From Borrelia hispanica CRI (GTDB lineage Bacteria; Spirochaetota; Spirochaetia; Borreliales; Borreliaceae), in assembly GCF_000500065.1 (NCBI RefSeq), contig NZ_AYOU01000163.1:62001-126000 (forward strand): a stretch of DNA of 64,000 nt. The letters run 5' to 3'. This document shows positions 51,307 to 63,726 of this stretch, piece after piece. The notes beneath the pieces are model-generated. The model worked only from the letters and a program-made list of their open reading frames with translations, was not told the origin of the DNA and did no database searches. A program made the translations under genes and the position numbers. How positions within the stretch are numbered: the first letter of the stretch is position 1; each line of letters starts with the position of its first letter.

Positions 51307-51861
51307 ATGTCTAGGGCCTGGTATGTGCTACAAACTTTTTCTCAGTATGAGAAAAAAATAGAACAGGAAATAAAGCTTTTAATTAGTGAAGGTGTTTTTG
51401 GTAATAATGTCTTGGATGTTAAAGCTCCTATTGAGAGAGTAGAAGAGATAAGAAATGGAAAAAAACGTATACGTGAGAGAAAGATTTGGCCGGGATATAT
51501 ATTGATTGAATTGGATCTTCCCGATCAGGAGTGGAAAAGTACTGTAGCTAATATTATTAAAATATCAGGTGTTGTAAATTTTGTTGGTACTACTAAAGAA
51601 CAAAAACCTCTTCCAATTAGTGATGAAGAGGTTAAGAGTGTCTTTATGCTTGCGGGAGAGATTAAAGCAGATAAATCTATTTTTATACTTTATGATTTTG
51701 AGGAAGGTGAGAGAGTAAGGATTAAGGGAGGCCCTTTTGATTCTTTTGAGGGTGTTATTGGATCTATTGATTATGAGAAGAAAAAATTGAAAGTTGCAGT
51801 CCAAATTTTTGGAAGGTCAACTCCTGTTGAAGTTGATTTTCAGCATATAGAAAAAATTTAG
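51307..51861 (+). CDS. nusG: Transcription elongation/antitermination factor NusG
   Basis: Binds RNA polymerase and links it to Rho or to the ribosome; 184 residues. The NGN domain opens RAWYVLQTFSQYEKKIEQEI and has IWPGYILIELDL. A KOW domain follows near 130: EGERVRIKGGPFDSFEGVIG. The start is ATG 51307 after AAGGAAAG. It sits in the standard secE-nusG-rplK order. Nothing unusual is seen. Confidence 0.97.
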   Translation: MSRAWYVLQTFSQYEKKIEQEIKLLISEGVFGNNVLDVKAPIERVEEIRNGKKRIRERKIWPGYILIELDLPDQEWKSTVANIIKISGVVNFVGTTKEQKPLPISDEEVKSVFMLAGEIKADKSIFILYDFEEGERVRIKGGPFDSFEGVIGSIDYEKKKLKVAVQIFGRSTPVEVDFQHIEKI

Positions 51862-51915
51862 CAATCAGTTTATAAATGGGAGCTTTAAGAGCGTTATTTA
51901 CCATAAGGAGTTTTT

Positions 51916-52350
51916 ATGTCTAAGAAAAAAAAGGAAGTTGCTTGGGTTAAACTTCAAGTTCCAGCTGCTCAAGCTGCTCCAGGAGCCAAAATAGGACAGG
52001 CTCTTGGACCTCATGGTGTTAGTGGTCCTCAATTTGTTAAGGAATTTAATGAAAGAACTGCTAAAATGGAACCAGGAATTGTTGTTCCTGTTATTATTAC
52101 TGTTTATAGTGATAAGAGTTTTTCATTTGTTGTTAAGACTCCACCAGCTTCAGTTTTAATTAAAAAAGCTGTTGGCATAGAAGCAGGTTCTAAAAAATCA
52201 AATACAGATAAGGTTGGGGTTATATCAAAAGAAAAAATAATGGAAATTGCAAAGATTAAGATGCCCGATTTGAATGCAAAAACGGAGCAAGCTGCATTTA
52301 AAATTATTGCAGGAAGTGCTAGATCTATGGGTGTTGAGGTGGAAAAATAA
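51916..52350 (+). CDS. rplK: Ribosomal protein L11
   Basis: 144-residue protein of the GTPase-associated stalk base, binding 23S rRNA. AAGGAG at 51905-51910 precedes ATG 51916. Pattern: [39 protein letters not shown], and [20 protein letters not shown] near the C-terminus. The stop overlaps the rplA start by one base (TAATG), so translation is coupled. Confidence 0.97.
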   Translation: MSKKKKEVAWVKLQVPAAQAAPGAKIGQALGPHGVSGPQFVKEFNERTAKMEPGIVVPVIITVYSDKSFSFVVKTPPASVLIKKAVGIEAGSKKSNTDKVGVISKEKIMEIAKIKMPDLNAKTEQAAFKIIAGSARSMGVEVEK

Positions 52351-53024
52351 TGGCTAAGAGTGGAAAAAAATATATTCAAGCTCTCTCTAAGGTAGATAAG
52401 CTTAGAGCTTATGATATTGATGATGCAATATCTTTATTAAAAGAAATTAAATTTGTTAAATTTGATGAGACTATAGATGTATCTGTTAATCTTAATTTAA
52501 AGAAAAATCATACGGTTAGAGAGACACTTGTGTTACCGCATCAATTTATGAGAGAGAAGAGAATACTTGTTTTTGCAAAAGGTGAGAAAGCAGAAGAGGC
52601 ACGAGAATTTGGTGCTGCTTATGTTGGAGATGATGATCTTATTAATAAGATTAAGGGTGGTTTTAGTGATTTTGATGTTGTTGTTGCAACGCCTGATATG
52701 ATGAAAGATGTTGGAAAGCTTGGTCCGATTTTAGGAAAGAGGGGATTGATGCCAAATCCAAAGACACAAACAATTACAAATGATTTGAAAGCTACAATAG
52801 CTAGTCTTAAGAGGGGACGTACAGAGTTTAGAGCAAATAAGAATGGTGTAATTAATTTTTCTGTTGGTAAATCTTCTATGGATAGTAAGAAGATAAGGGA
52901 AAATTATGATGAGTTTATTAAAGAATTACTTAAAAGACGGCCAAGTGATTTAAAGGGTACTTTTGTTGATAGTGTTTATGTTTCATCTACGATGGGACCT
53001 TCTGTAAAGATTGATTTTGTTTAG
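52350..53024 (+). CDS. rplA: Ribosomal protein L1
   Basis: 224-residue protein of the E-site L1 stalk, and in many bacteria a translational repressor of its own operon. Signatures: [37 protein letters not shown] and [19 protein letters not shown]. It begins inside the rplK stop and is followed by rplJ after 10 bp. I did not find a convincing L1-binding mimic by eye in the rplK leader. Confidence 0.97.
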   Translation: MAKSGKKYIQALSKVDKLRAYDIDDAISLLKEIKFVKFDETIDVSVNLNLKKNHTVRETLVLPHQFMREKRILVFAKGEKAEEAREFGAAYVGDDDLINKIKGGFSDFDVVVATPDMMKDVGKLGPILGKRGLMPNPKTQTITNDLKATIASLKRGRTEFRANKNGVINFSVGKSSMDSKKIRENYDEFIKELLKRRPSDLKGTFVDSVYVSSTMGPSVKIDFV

Positions 53025-53034
53025 GAGCTGAATT

Positions 53035-53523
53035 ATGGATAAAAAGATAAATCCTAAAAAGGTTGAAATGTTTAATTCGTTAAAAGAGTTTTTAGATGGT
53101 AAGGATAATATTTTTTTCTTAGATTACAGAGGATTAACGGTAGCAGAACTTACTAAGTTAAGAAGTAGGGTTGAGGATGAAAAGGGTGCTTTAAAAGTTG
53201 TTAAGAACAATATAATGAAAAGAGTGTTAAAAGATAAAGATATTGAAGGTCTTGATTCTTATCTTTTAGGTCCAACAGCTGTTGTTACTGCTTTTGATGA
53301 AGCCAATGTTATTGCAAAAATTTTTTATGAGTTTGTCAAAACTACTACTTTAAAGGTTAAAGGAGGTTTTGTTTTAGGAGAAGTTTATGATGAGTCTAAA
53401 CTTAGTGCCTATAGTAAACTTCCTACTAAGATTGAATCTATTTCTTTGTTTATGAGTGTGCTTAAAGCACCAATGTCAAAACTTGTAAGAACGTTAAAGG
53501 CTTTGTCTGATATTAAAGTTTAA
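53035..53523 (+). CDS. rplJ: Ribosomal protein L10
   Basis: 162-residue base of the L7/L12 stalk. N-terminus binds 23S r[23 protein letters not shown] and [15 protein letters not shown]. The C-terminal helix ([18 protein letters not shown]) carries the L12 dimers. ATG 53035 follows AGGAG. A 73-bp gap with a hairpin separates it from rplL. Confidence 0.97.
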   Translation: MDKKINPKKVEMFNSLKEFLDGKDNIFFLDYRGLTVAELTKLRSRVEDEKGALKVVKNNIMKRVLKDKDIEGLDSYLLGPTAVVTAFDEANVIAKIFYEFVKTTTLKVKGGFVLGEVYDESKLSAYSKLPTKIESISLFMSVLKAPMSKLVRTLKALSDIKV

Positions 53524-53527
53524 AAAA

Positions 53528-53568
53528 AAACAGTGTTAGTCTTAATAGGGTGCATGCTATCACTGTTT
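53528..53568 (+). other. Hairpin between rplJ and rplL
   Basis: AAACAGTG (53528-53535) and CACTGTTT (53561-53568) pair across a 25-base loop. There is no T-run, so full termination is unlikely. It may be an RNA-processing or stability element that lets L7/L12 be made in excess. Confidence 0.5.
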
Positions 53569-53596
53569 AAAATAATATGAAAGGAGTTAAGTTAAT

Positions 53597-53968
53597 ATGG
53601 CACTAAATAAAGAAGATATTTTAACATGGCTTGAAGAAGCTAAAACATCTGAAGTTGTTGAGCTTGTAACAGCTATTGAAGAAAAGTTTGGGGTTACTGC
53701 TGCTGCTGTTGCAGTTGCTGCTGGCCCTGGTCCTGCTGCTGGTGGTGTTGAGGAACAGACAGAATTTGATGTGATGCTTGTATCTTTTGGAGATAGTAAG
53801 ATAAACGTTATTAAAGAAGTAAGAGCTATTACTGGACTTGGACTTGGAGAGGCTAAAGCCTTAGTTGAATCTGCTCCTAAGGCAGTTAAGGAAGGTGTTT
53901 CAAAATCAGATGCTGAGGAAATAAAGAAGAAACTAGAAGCAGTTGGTGCAAAAGTTGAAATTAAGTAA
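53597..53968 (+). CDS. rplL: Ribosomal protein L7/L12
   Basis: 123-residue stalk protein that recruits translation GTPases. An N-terminal dimerisation helix is followed by an Ala/Gly/Pro hinge (residues 36-52) and a C-terminal domain ([47 protein letters not shown]). ATG 53597 follows AAAGGAG. Standard length and order. Confidence 0.97.
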   Translation: MALNKEDILTWLEEAKTSEVVELVTAIEEKFGVTAAAVAVAAGPGPAAGGVEEQTEFDVMLVSFGDSKINVIKEVRAITGLGLGEAKALVESAPKAVKEGVSKSDAEEIKKKLEAVGAKVEIK

Positions 53969-53996
53969 AGCATAAAAATATGCCAAATTTTTTATT

Positions 53997-54022
53997 CCAC
54001 ATGTCGTTTAAGTGGCATGTGG
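53997..54022 (+). terminator. Hairpin between rplL and rpoB (probable attenuator)
   Basis: CCACATG (53997-54003) pairs with CATGTGG (54016-54022), followed by TTTATTGTGT. The T-run is weak, so a partial terminator is likelier than a full one. Attenuation between rplL and rpoBC is common in bacteria and would keep polymerase below ribosomal protein output; that role here is inference. Confidence 0.5.
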
Positions 54023-54052
54023 TTTATTGTGTCTTAAAAAAGGAGTCTTTTA

Positions 54053-57000
54053 ATGATAAAAAGGGTTCATCTAGGACAAGGAAAAGCCGAAGAAATCTTA
54101 AACTTACCTAACCTAATAGAAATACAATTGAATTCTTATGAAAAATTTTTGCAACTTGAGAGATTAAAAAATAATAAACCTTTGCTCAATGAGGGCCTTG
54201 AATCTGTATTTAGAGATGTTTTTCCTATGAAAAGTAGCAATGGTGAGGTTGCTCTTGAATATGAGAAATATTATATTGAATATGATTCTATTAGCTTTAC
54301 TGAGAAAGAGTGTAAAAGAAAGGGGCAAAGTTATGAGGCTGTTTTAAAGATAAGATTAAACTTACAGTTTCTAACAACAGGAGAGATAAGACAAAAAGAT
54401 GTTTATATGGGAACTATTCCTTTAATGACAGATAGAGGAACTTTTATCGTTAATGGTGCAGAAAGAGTCATTGTCTCACAAATTCATAGATCTCCGGGGG
54501 TTGTTTTTTATAAGGAAAAAGATTTATATTATGCTCGTATTATTCCTTATCGTGGTTCTTGGCTGGAATTTGAGATTGACTCAAAGAAAGATTACCTTTA
54601 TGTTAAGATAGACAGAAAAAAAAGAATATTAGTTACTCTTTTCTTAAGAGCTTTAGGTCTTGATACTAGAGAAAAAATAATAGAGACTTTTTATAATATT
54701 AGAAGAATTGAAGTAAATGATGATACTAAAAGAGAGATTACAGGACAGTATTTAGCTACAAACATTACTATAAAAGAAAATATGACTTATCGGGCAGGTG
54801 ATAAGATAACTTTGCAAGATATTGAAGACTTTTTGCAAAATGGAGTTAAAGAGATAAACCTGATTGATTTTGATGGGTATGATAATGTTCCTGGAAAACA
54901 TTTCATTAGTTCCGATGTTATTTTAAATTGTTTTGAAAAAGAAGATGCTTATTTTGCTTTAAAAGATGGATTTAAAGAGCTTTCACGAGAATCCGTGATG
55001 CTTGCAGTTTATAGTGTACTTTTGCCTGGTGAACCAATATCGATTGACAATGCTGAGAATGATTTAAGGACTGTGTTTTTTTCAGAAAAAAGATATGATT
55101 TGGGTCATGTAGGAAGATATAAACTTTCTAAGAAGTTTGGTCTTGATGATCTTACGACATCAGTTCTTACTATGACAGATATAGTAAATACTATATCTCA
55201 TCTTTTAAGAATATATGATGGGCATGATGTTCTTGATGATATAGATCATCTTGGAAATAGAAGAGTGCGTTCTGTTGGTGAGTTGCTTACAAACATATAT
55301 AAAGGTGCAATGTCAAGAGTGGAAAAAATTGCAAAGGACAGAATGTCTAATAAGGAAGTATTCAATCTGAAACCTCAAGAATTAATTAGCGTTAAGCCCG
55401 TTGTTTCTGCTGTTAAAGAATTTTTTGCAACCAGTCAGCTTTCTCAATTTATGGATCAGGTTAATCCTTTAGCCGAACTTACTCATAAGAGACGTCTTAA
55501 TGCTTTGGGTCCGGGTGGACTTTCAAGAGATCGAGCAGGTTTTGAAGTAAGAGATGTACATTATACTCATTATGGTAGGATGTGTCCTATTGAAACTCCT
55601 GAGGGCCCAAATATTGGACTTATTGTTTCTTTAGCTACTTATTCAAAAGTAAATGATTATGGTTTCTTAGAAACTCCTTATAGGAAGGTGATTGATGGTA
55701 AAGTAACTGATGATATTGAATATTTGTCTGCCATTGATGAGGAAAAAAAATGTATTGCGCAGGCAAATGCTTCTGTTAGTTCTGATGGTAATTATACTGA
55801 TGATTTGGTTTCTGTTAGAATTTCTGGTGATTATACTACAATGATGCCTAAAAATATCGATTACATGGATGTTTCGCCTAGACAATTAATATCTGTCTCT
55901 TCGGCATTAATACCTTTTCTTGAACATAATGATGCAAATCGTGCTCTTATGGGTTCGAATATGCAACGTCAGGCAGTTCCTTTATTATTTCCACAACCAC
56001 CTATTGTTGGTACAGGTATGGAAAGAATAGTTGCAAAAGACTCTGGTGTTGTTATTAAAGCAAAAAGACCTGGTAGGGTTGTCTTAGCAACAAACAAAAA
56101 GATAGTTATTAGACCTGATAATGGAACTTCTGAACAAGATTTAGATGAATATGAACTTTATAAATATGAGAGAACAAATCAGGATACTTCTTTCAATCAT
56201 TCAGTTTTGGTACAAAATGGCCAAATTGTTAATAAGGATGAGATAATAGCAGATGGTCCTGCTACTAGATATGGAGAATTGGCGCTTGGTAATAATTTAT
56301 TAGTTGGTTTTATTCCGTGGAATGGATTTAATTATGAGGATGCTATTTTAATTTCTGAGAGGATTGTAAAGGAAGATCTTTATACTTCAATTCATATTAA
56401 AGAATTTAGCATTGAAGTAAGAGAGACTAAGCTTGGGCCTGAAAAAGTTACGGCTGATATTCCTAATGTTAGTGGAAAGATATTGAGTAAACTTGATGAA
56501 AACGGGATTGTGAGGATAGGGACTTATGTAAAACCAGGTGATATTTTAATTGGTAAAGTTACTCCAAAATCAGAAGGAGATATTACTCCTGAATTTAAAC
56601 TTTTAACTTCTATATTTGGTGAGAAAGCAAAGGACGTTAAGAATAATTCATTAAAAGTTCCTCATGGTACTGAGGGAACTGTAATTGATGTTCAAAGAAT
56701 TACTAAAGATGATGTTGGGAATCTGCCACCTGGTGTGGATGAAATATTAAAGGTTTATATTGCCAAAAAAAGAAAACTTAAAGAAGGTGATAAAATGGCA
56801 GGAAGACATGGAAATAAGGGTGTAGTTGCAAAGATTCTTCCTGTTGAAGATATGCCATATCTTGCAGATGGAACCCCTCTTGATATATGCTTAAATCCTT
56901 TGGGAGTACCATCTCGTATGAATATTGGACAATTGATGGAATCTCAACTTGGTCTTGCTGGCAAGTATCTTGGTGAATATTATGATGTTCCTGTTTTTGA

Positions 57001-57520
57001 GTCTGCTACAAATGAATGTATTCAAGAAAAGTTAAAAAAAGCTGGATTTAATGAGACATCAAAGGCAATCTTGTATGATGGATATACAGGTGAACCATTT
57101 GAAAATGAAGTTATGGTTGGAGTTATATATATGTTGAAGCTTCATCATCTTGTTGATGATAAGATGCATGCAAGGTCTACAGGACCTTATTCACTTGTAT
57201 CTCAACAACCTCTTGGAGGAAAAGCTCAATTTGGTGGACAAAGACTTGGAGAGATGGAAGTTTGGGCTCTTGAAGCTTATGGAGCTGCACATACTTTGCA
57301 AGAATTATTAACAGTAAAGTCAGATGATATGTCAGGAAGAGTTAAGATATATGAAAATATTGTTAAGGGTATTCCTACTAATGTATCTGGAATTCCTGAA
57401 TCTTTCAATGTTTTGATGCAGGAACTAAGAGGTCTTGGTTTTGATTTGTCTATTTATGATGATAATGGAAATCAAATTCCTTTAACAGAAAAGGAAGAGG
57501 AATTAATTAATAAGACTTAG
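54053..57520 (+). CDS. rpoB: RNA polymerase beta subunit
   Basis: 1,155 residues, the compact form. ATG 54053 follows AAGGAG. Signatures: [32 protein letters not shown], and [19 protein letters not shown] near 910. In the rifampicin pocket, the E. coli Ser531 position is Asn483 ([11 protein letters not shown]). This change is known to make Borrelia naturally rifampicin resistant. The C-terminus interlocks with rpoC, 14 bp downstream. Confidence 0.98.
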   Translation: MIKRVHLGQGKAEEILNLPNLIEIQLNSYEKFLQLERLKNNKPLLNEGLESVFRDVFPMKSSNGEVALEYEKYYIEYDSISFTEKECKRKGQSYEAVLKIRLNLQFLTTGEIRQKDVYMGTIPLMTDRGTFIVNGAERVIVSQIHRSPGVVFYKEKDLYYARIIPYRGSWLEFEIDSKKDYLYVKIDRKKRILVTLFLRALGLDTREKIIETFYNIRRIEVNDDTKREITGQYLATNITIKENMTYRAGDKITLQDIEDFLQNGVKEINLIDFDGYDNVPGKHFISSDVILNCFEKEDAYFALKDGFKELSRESVMLAVYSVLLPGEPISIDNAENDLRTVFFSEKRYDLGHVGRYKLSKKFGLDDLTTSVLTMTDIVNTISHLLRIYDGHDVLDDIDHLGNRRVRSVGELLTNIYKGAMSRVEKIAKDRMSNKEVFNLKPQELISVKPVVSAVKEFFATSQLSQFMDQVNPLAELTHKRRLNALGPGGLSRDRAGFEVRDVHYTHYGRMCPIETPEGPNIGLIVSLATYSKVNDYGFLETPYRKVIDGKVTDDIEYLSAIDEEKKCIAQANASVSSDGNYTDDLVSVRISGDYTTMMPKNIDYMDVSPRQLISVSSALIPFLEHNDANRALMGSNMQRQAVPLLFPQPPIVGTGMERIVAKDSGVVIKAKRPGRVVLATNKKIVIRPDNGTSEQDLDEYELYKYERTNQDTSFNHSVLVQNGQIVNKDEIIADGPATRYGELALGNNLLVGFIPWNGFNYEDAILISERIVKEDLYTSIHIKEFSIEVRETKLGPEKVTADIPNVSGKILSKLDENGIVRIGTYVKPGDILIGKVTPKSEGDITPEFKLLTSIFGEKAKDVKNNSLKVPHGTEGTVIDVQRITKDDVGNLPPGVDEILKVYIAKKRKLKEGDKMAGRHGNKGVVAKILPVEDMPYLADGTPLDICLNPLGVPSRMNIGQLMESQLGLAGKYLGEYYDVPVFESATNECIQEKLKKAGFNETSKAILYDGYTGEPFENEVMVGVIYMLKLHHLVDDKMHARSTGPYSLVSQQPLGGKAQFGGQRLGEMEVWALEAYGAAHTLQELLTVKSDDMSGRVKIYENIVKGIPTNVSGIPESFNVLMQELRGLGFDLSIYDDNGNQIPLTEKEEELINKT

Positions 57521-57534
57521 GTTTTGAGGATTTT

Positions 57535-60500
57535 ATGAAAGAGATAAAAGATTTTGAAAAGATAAGAATAAAAATAGCATCTCCTGACCAAATTAGAAGT
57601 TGGTCTTATGGGGAAGTTAAGAAGTCTGAAACTATTAATTATAGAACTTTAAGACCTGAGAAAGATGGTCTTTTTTGTGAGAGAATTTTTGGTACAACTA
57701 AGGAATGGGAATGCTATTGTGGAAAATTTAAGTCAATAAGATATAAAGGTATTATTTGTGATCGTTGTAATGTTGAAGTGACTCATTTTAAGGTGCGACG
57801 TGAAAGAATGGGACATATTGAACTATCAGCTCCTGTTGCTCATATTTGGTATTATAAATATATTCCTTCTAGAATTGGTCTTTTACTTGATATTACAGCT
57901 TCTAATTTAAATTCTATTCTTTATTATGAGAAATATATTGTAATTGAGCCAGGTGATACTGACCTTAAAAAAATGCAACTTTTAAATGAAGATGAATATT
58001 CTGAAGCAAAAGAAAGATATGGAATGTCTTTTAGCGCTTCAATGGGTGCTGAAGCAATTAAAACTCTACTTGAAAATCTTGATCTTGATGAGCTTTCATC
58101 TAAGCTTAGGCTTCAGATGATTGATAAAGACGACAAAACGGATAAAAAACTTTTAAGACGTCTTGAAATTATTGAAAATTTTAAGGTTTCTGGCAATAAA
58201 CCAGAATGGATGATTATGGATGTTCTTCCTGTTATTCCGCCAGAAATTAGACCTATGGTGCAACTTGATGGTGGAAGATTTGCAACTTCTGATCTAAATG
58301 ATCTCTACAGAAGGGTAATAAATAGAAATAATCGATTAAGAAAGCTTTTACTTCTTAATGCTCCTGAGATTATTGTTAGAAATGAAAAAAGAATGCTTCA
58401 AGAATCAGTTGACTCTCTTTTTGATAATTCTCATAAGAGAAAGGTTGTTAAGGGCACGTCTAATAGACCCCTTAAATCTTTATCTGATGCGTTAAAAGGT
58501 AAGCAAGGTAGATTTAGACAAAACCTTCTTGGAAAGAGAGTTGATTATTCTGGTCGTTCTGTTATTGTTGTTGGGCCTGAACTTAAGCTTCATCAGTGTG
58601 GTATTCCTGCAAAGATGGCCCTTGAGCTTTTTAAACCATTTGTGATTAGAAAATTAATTGAGAGTGAAGCCGTATTTAATATAAAAAGAGCTAAAAGTTT
58701 AATTGAACAAGAAGTAGATGAAGTATGGCAAATTTTGGATAATGTTATTAAAGAGCATCCTGTGCTTTTAAATAGAGCTCCAACCCTTCACAGGTTGGGA
58801 ATACAAGCTTTTGAACCAGTTTTGGTTGAAGGAAAGGCTATTAAATTACATCCCCTTGTTTGTCATGCATATAATGCCGATTTTGATGGTGATCAAATGG
58901 CTGTTCATGTTCCTTTAACTCCTGCTGCACAGGCTGAGAGTTGGGCTTTGATGTTGTCAACTAATAATTTGTTAAATCCTGCAAATGGACATCCTATAGT
59001 ATTTCCATCTCAAGATATTGTGTTAGGTCTTTATTACTTAACTATGGAAAGAAAGAATGTTATTGGAGAAGGGCGTAAATTTTCTAACTTTAATCATGTT
59101 CTTCTTGCAATTAATAATAAAAGTTTAGATTATAATGCAAAAATTTATGTAAAGGTTGGTGGAGAATATATAAAGACTACGGCAGGACGTGTTGTATTTA
59201 GTGAAGCTTTGCCAGGAAAAATTTCATTTGTAAATAAAACCCTTAGTGACTATGAATTGCAAACTTTAATTTCTGAGGTTTATGTTATTTATGGGTCTTC
59301 TATTGTAATTGAAATGTTGGATATTATTAAAGAGCTTGGATTTAAGTATGCTACTAAATTTGGATGTACAATAAGTATGAGTGATATTATTGTTCCTCAA
59401 GAGAAAAAGGTGTATGTAGAGAAGGCTAATAGAGAGATTGCAAAAATTCAGAATGATTATACTAAAGGTGTTATTACTGGAGAAGAGAGATATAATAACG
59501 TTGTTTCTGTGTGGTCAAAAACAAATGAAGAGCTTACTAATAAAATGATGGAGATTCTTAAAAAGGATAGAGATGGCTTTAATGTGATTTATATGATGGC
59601 TGATTCTGGTGCTCGTGGAAGTAGAAATCAGATACGGCAGCTTGCTGGAATGCGAGGATTAATGGCTAAAACATCGGGTGACATTATTGAACTTCCAATT
59701 ATCTCTAACTTTAAAGAGGGATTGTCTGTTATTGAATTCTTTATATCTACAAATGGTGCAAGAAAGGGACTTGCAGATACTGCTCTTAAGACAGCAGATG
59801 CTGGGTATTTAACACGAAGATTGGTAGATATTGCACAAGACGTTGTTGTTAGGATAGAAGATTGCGGTACTATTAATGGTATAAAAGTTGAAGCTTTAAA
59901 AAATGGTGAGGAAATAATTGAGCCTTTACGAGAAAAGGCTGTTGGAAGTTATTCTATTGAACGAATAAAAAGTCCTATTACTGGAGAGATTATTTTAGAT
60001 GTAAATGAAGAGATTACAGAAGCCAAGATAAAATTGTTAGAAACAGTTGGTATTGATAGACTTGTTATTAGATCTGTTTTAACTTGTGAAGCTGAGCATG
60101 GGGTTTGCCAAAAGTGTTATGGACGGGATTTTTCAAATAATAAACCTGTTAGCATTGGAGAAGCTGTTGGAATAATAGCAGCACAGTCAATAGGTCAGCC
60201 AGGAACACAGCTTACTATGAGAACTTTCCATATTGGAGGAGTTGCACAAGCTGGTAGTGAAGATGATAAGATTGCTCTTAAGAATGCTTTTATTCTAAAT
60301 GGACTTGAAGGTTTTAATGTTCAAGTTGATGGAGGGTTGCTTTTTACAAGGAAGGGAGTCTTAAGGGTAATAAATGTGATTTATGAGGAGAGTATTAAGA
60401 AAATTAAGAAACTTAAGGTCTCAGATTCTCAAAAAGTAATTAAGGGAATGTCTTTATTTATTGATAAAAATGGAATTGAAATATTATCATCTCATATTGG

Positions 60501-61668
60501 TTACATTAAGATTAAAGATAACAAGTTGATGATTGTCTCTGAAGAACAAGAAATTTCGCTAAAGGTTGGTACAAGACTTGAAATAAATGTTGGGGATTAT
60601 GTTGAGGCTGGACGTGTAATTGGGACATTTGATCCATTTGCAGAACCAATTATTGCTGAAGTTAAAGGAAAAATTAAATTTAAAGATATTATTTTAGGAA
60701 CAACTCTTAAAGAAGAGATTAATCTTGAAACAGGAAATATTGAAAAGAGAATTACAGATCAAGTTTTTGAATCTCTTGATCCTAGAATTTTAATTATTAA
60801 TGATAGAGGTGTTGAAATTGCATCTTATGTATTACCTGGAGATGCTTATCTTCAAGTTGAAGATGGGCAAGATATTGATATAGGAGATATTATCGCAAAG
60901 CTTTCTAAAGGATCTGAGAAAACACAAGATATTACAGGTGGTCTTCCTAGAGTTAATGATTTATTTGAAACAAGGATTCCTAAAAACTTAACTGAAATGG
61001 CTAAAGTAAGTGGAGTTGTTCAATTTAAGGCAATTCAAAAAGGTAAAAGACTTATTAATGTTATAGATGAATATGGAGTTGAACATAAGCATTATATTCC
61101 TGCTGGAAAACATCTCTTAGTAAGAGATGGGGATATTGTTAGAGCTGGAGATATGCTTTGTGATGGAAGAATTAATCCTCATGATGTTCTTGAAATTCTT
61201 GGTGGAATTAGTTTGCAAGAATTTTTATTAGCAGAAATTCAAGATGTTTATCGAAAGCAAGGTGTAAGTATTAATGATAAGCATATTGGTGTTATTATTA
61301 AGCAGATGATGAAAAAAGTTAAAATTGTTTCTGTGGGTGATACTAATTTTGTTTATAATCAAAAGGTCGATAAGCATGCTTTTTATGAGCAAAATAAAAG
61401 GGTTATTGAGCAAGGTGGTGAACCCGCAGTAGCTAGTCCAATTCTTATTGGTATAACTAAAGCATCTCTTAATATTGATTCATTTATTTCAGCTGCTTCT
61501 TTCCAGGAAACAACTAAAGTCTTAACAGATGCGTCAATTGCTGGTAGTGTTGATGATCTAAGAGGTCTTAAGGAAAATGTTGTTATTGGTCATTTAATTC
61601 CTACAGGAACGGGGATGAATTTATATAAAAGGGTCAAAGTGAGAGAAAATTCAAATTCAGAAGTCTAG
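57535..61668 (+). CDS. rpoC: RNA polymerase beta' subunit
   Basis: 1,377 residues. The first zinc site is [19 protein letters not shown] near 61. The catalytic triad is [12 protein letters not shown]. The second zinc site is [11 protein letters not shown] near 850. [20 protein letters not shown] is the switch/rudder region, and trigger-loop motifs follow. ATG 57535 follows GAGGA. Co-transcribed with rpoB. No large lineage-specific insertion is apparent. Confidence 0.98.
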   Translation: MKEIKDFEKIRIKIASPDQIRSWSYGEVKKSETINYRTLRPEKDGLFCERIFGTTKEWECYCGKFKSIRYKGIICDRCNVEVTHFKVRRERMGHIELSAPVAHIWYYKYIPSRIGLLLDITASNLNSILYYEKYIVIEPGDTDLKKMQLLNEDEYSEAKERYGMSFSASMGAEAIKTLLENLDLDELSSKLRLQMIDKDDKTDKKLLRRLEIIENFKVSGNKPEWMIMDVLPVIPPEIRPMVQLDGGRFATSDLNDLYRRVINRNNRLRKLLLLNAPEIIVRNEKRMLQESVDSLFDNSHKRKVVKGTSNRPLKSLSDALKGKQGRFRQNLLGKRVDYSGRSVIVVGPELKLHQCGIPAKMALELFKPFVIRKLIESEAVFNIKRAKSLIEQEVDEVWQILDNVIKEHPVLLNRAPTLHRLGIQAFEPVLVEGKAIKLHPLVCHAYNADFDGDQMAVHVPLTPAAQAESWALMLSTNNLLNPANGHPIVFPSQDIVLGLYYLTMERKNVIGEGRKFSNFNHVLLAINNKSLDYNAKIYVKVGGEYIKTTAGRVVFSEALPGKISFVNKTLSDYELQTLISEVYVIYGSSIVIEMLDIIKELGFKYATKFGCTISMSDIIVPQEKKVYVEKANREIAKIQNDYTKGVITGEERYNNVVSVWSKTNEELTNKMMEILKKDRDGFNVIYMMADSGARGSRNQIRQLAGMRGLMAKTSGDIIELPIISNFKEGLSVIEFFISTNGARKGLADTALKTADAGYLTRRLVDIAQDVVVRIEDCGTINGIKVEALKNGEEIIEPLREKAVGSYSIERIKSPITGEIILDVNEEITEAKIKLLETVGIDRLVIRSVLTCEAEHGVCQKCYGRDFSNNKPVSIGEAVGIIAAQSIGQPGTQLTMRTFHIGGVAQAGSEDDKIALKNAFILNGLEGFNVQVDGGLLFTRKGVLRVINVIYEESIKKIKKLKVSDSQKVIKGMSLFIDKNGIEILSSHIGYIKIKDNKLMIVSEEQEISLKVGTRLEINVGDYVEAGRVIGTFDPFAEPIIAEVKGKIKFKDIILGTTLKEEINLETGNIEKRITDQVFESLDPRILIINDRGVEIASYVLPGDAYLQVEDGQDIDIGDIIAKLSKGSEKTQDITGGLPRVNDLFETRIPKNLTEMAKVSGVVQFKAIQKGKRLINVIDEYGVEHKHYIPAGKHLLVRDGDIVRAGDMLCDGRINPHDVLEILGGISLQEFLLAEIQDVYRKQGVSINDKHIGVIIKQMMKKVKIVSVGDTNFVYNQKVDKHAFYEQNKRVIEQGGEPAVASPILIGITKASLNIDSFISAASFQETTKVLTDASIAGSVDDLRGLKENVVIGHLIPTGTGMNLYKRVKVRENSNSEV

Positions 61669-61730
61669 CTTGAAAATAAATTTTATATTTGATACCATTT
61701 ACTGGTAAAATCAGGAAAAAGGGAGCATAG

Positions 61731-62105
61731 ATGCCTACAATTAATCAACTAATTAGGAAGCCAAGAAAAAGTCAAAAAGAAAAGACAGCATCTCCTGCGC
61801 TTCAAAATTGTCCTCAAAAGAGAGGAATTTGTACTCGTGTAATGACAGTTACGCCTAAGAAACCTAATTCAGCTTTAAGAAAAGTAGCTCGTGTTAGACT
61901 TTCAAATGGATTTGAGGTAACAGCTTATATTCCAGGGATTGGTCATAATTTGCAGGAGCATTCAGTTGTTCTAATTAGGGGTGGACGAGTTAAAGATTTG
62001 CCGGGTGTTAGATATCATATCATTAGAGGGGCTAAAGATACTCTTGGTGTTAATAATAGAAAACAAGGTCGTTCTAAGTATGGAACTAAGAAACCAAAGG
62101 CATAA
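61731..62105 (+). CDS. rpsL: Ribosomal protein S12
   Basis: 124-residue decoding-site protein. ATG 61731 follows [21 protein letters not shown] carries the Lys where streptomycin-resistance changes occur (Lys43 type), so wild-type sensitivity is expected. [18 protein letters not shown] is also canonical. It is 62 bp after rpoC and 14 bp before rpsG. Confidence 0.97.
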   Translation: MPTINQLIRKPRKSQKEKTASPALQNCPQKRGICTRVMTVTPKKPNSALRKVARVRLSNGFEVTAYIPGIGHNLQEHSVVLIRGGRVKDLPGVRYHIIRGAKDTLGVNNRKQGRSKYGTKKPKA

Positions 62106-62119
62106 GAGGTGTAAATTGT

Positions 62120-62593
62120 ATGTCAAGAAAGAGTAAAAAAATTAAGAAAAAGGTCTTTAAAGATTCGAAGTATGATTCTCAGGCAATTGCTAAATTTGTA
62201 AATAGAATGATGTACGATGGGAAAAAGTTTATTAGTGAATCTATAGTTTATAATTCAATTGATATGCTTGCAGAAAAACTTGAAGAGGTTGATAAGGTTG
62301 CTGCTTTCAATAAGGCTTTAGATAATGTTAAACCATTAGTAGAGGTGCGCAGTAGGAGAGTTGGTGGTGCTACTTATCAAGTTCCAGTTGAAGTTAGAGA
62401 GGAGAGACGTGAGGCTTTGGCAATGAAATGGATTATATCAGCTGCCAGAAAAGCCAGTGGAAAATCAATGCAAGAAAAATTAGCAAATGAACTTTTTAAT
62501 TCTTATAATTCAACAGGTGCTGCTTTTAAAAAGAGGGAAGATACTCATAGAATGGCAGAAGCAAACAGAGCTTTCACACATTATAGATGGTAA
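62120..62593 (+). CDS. rpsG: Ribosomal protein S7
   Basis: 157-residue protein that nucleates the 30S head. Pattern: [40 protein letters not shown] and [13 protein letters not shown] at the end. Unlike the usual str operon, fusA and tuf do not follow; bmp lipoprotein genes do. This break is normal for Borrelia. Confidence 0.97.
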   Translation: MSRKSKKIKKKVFKDSKYDSQAIAKFVNRMMYDGKKFISESIVYNSIDMLAEKLEEVDKVAAFNKALDNVKPLVEVRSRRVGGATYQVPVEVREERREALAMKWIISAARKASGKSMQEKLANELFNSYNSTGAAFKKREDTHRMAEANRAFTHYRW

Positions 62594-62674
62594 TATAGTA
62601 GTAGGTTTAGTTTTTATATATTTTTATGTTGTGGACTTATGTGATCTTAAGTAGAGTTAAGTGGAGGTTTGTGT

Positions 62675-63703
62675 ATGCCATGGTTAATAAAGATTGTTTT
62701 GCTTTGCTTCATCTTAAGTTGTTCAGATTCACAAGATAAGGTTTCATTTTCTAACACTGTTTCTGTCATTGTTGATGGTACTTTTGATGATAGAGGATTT
62801 AATGAAAATTCTTCCAAGGCAATGACTCAGATTCAAGAAGAATTTAAGGTGAATATGATTCAAAAGGAATCTAAAGCTTCTGATTATTTGTCTGATATTG
62901 GAAGTTTAGAAGAGAGTGGTTCTGATTTGATCTGGGGAGTTGGTTTTAAGTTTTCAGATGTATTTTTACGTAAATCTCTTGAGAATGCTAATGTAAATTA
63001 TGGCATTATTGAGGGTTCTTACTTGGAAGATGTCAAATTGCCACAAAATTTAGTAAATATAAATTTTAGATCGGAAGAAGGAGCATTTTTGGTTGGATAC
63101 CTTGCGGCTAAAATATCTAAGACAGGTAAAATTGGATTTTTAGGTGGAATAGAGGGTGTTGTTCTTAATGCATTTAGGTATGGATATGAAGCTGGTGCTA
63201 AGTACGCAAATAAAGATATTGAGTTAATTTCTCAATATATAGGAACATTCTCTGATCTATCTCTTGGACGTTCAATTGCAAGTAAAATGTATTCGTCTGG
63301 AGTTGATATTATATTTGCAGCAGCAGGTCTCTCAGGACTTGGTGCTATTGAGGTTTCAAAAGAACTTGGAGATGGGCATTATATTATTGGTGTTGACCAA
63401 AATCAGTCTTATCTTGCTCCTGATAATGTGCTTGTGTCTTACGTTAAGCGCATTGATATAGTTATTTTCGATTTGACAAAATCTTATTTAAAGTTTGATA
63501 ATTGGCGTGGAGGTAATTTGGAGTTTGGACTTAAGGATGGCGCACTTGATTTGATTTTTAATGAAACAATAGATTTAGATTTAATTAGGAACCCAGGTTT
63601 TCTCTTAGAGATTAAAGAAAAAATAATTAATAATGAGATTACAGTTCCTAAAGATGAAAAATCTTATAATTATTTTATTAGTAACCATTTACATACAAGA
63701 TGA
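62675..63703 (+). CDS. bmpD: Basic membrane lipoprotein BmpD-like (nucleoside-binding family)
   Basis: 342 residues from ATG 62675 with GGAGG at 62663-62667; an in-frame TTG at 62669 is less likely. Lipoprotein signal with lipobox FILSC (Cys16). PnrA/Med/BMP-family substrate-binding fold: SVIVDGTFDDRGFNENSSKA, DLIWGVGFKFSDV, EGAFLVGYLAAKISKTGKIG, IIFAAAGLSG and YIIGVDQNQSYLAP. Treponema PnrA (TmpC), a relative, binds purine nucleosides, so nucleoside capture is plausible. First of at least two bmp genes after rpsG. Confidence 0.92.
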   Translation: MPWLIKIVLLCFILSCSDSQDKVSFSNTVSVIVDGTFDDRGFNENSSKAMTQIQEEFKVNMIQKESKASDYLSDIGSLEESGSDLIWGVGFKFSDVFLRKSLENANVNYGIIEGSYLEDVKLPQNLVNINFRSEEGAFLVGYLAAKISKTGKIGFLGGIEGVVLNAFRYGYEAGAKYANKDIELISQYIGTFSDLSLGRSIASKMYSSGVDIIFAAAGLSGLGAIEVSKELGDGHYIIGVDQNQSYLAPDNVLVSYVKRIDIVIFDLTKSYLKFDNWRGGNLEFGLKDGALDLIFNETIDLDLIRNPGFLLEIKEKIINNEITVPKDEKSYNYFISNHLHTR

Positions 63704-63726
63704 TATGGAATTAGAGGTTTTACTTT

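Noticed and set aside
53587-53973. 128-codon minus-strand frame
   Set aside because: Complete antisense of rplL with no supporting signal.
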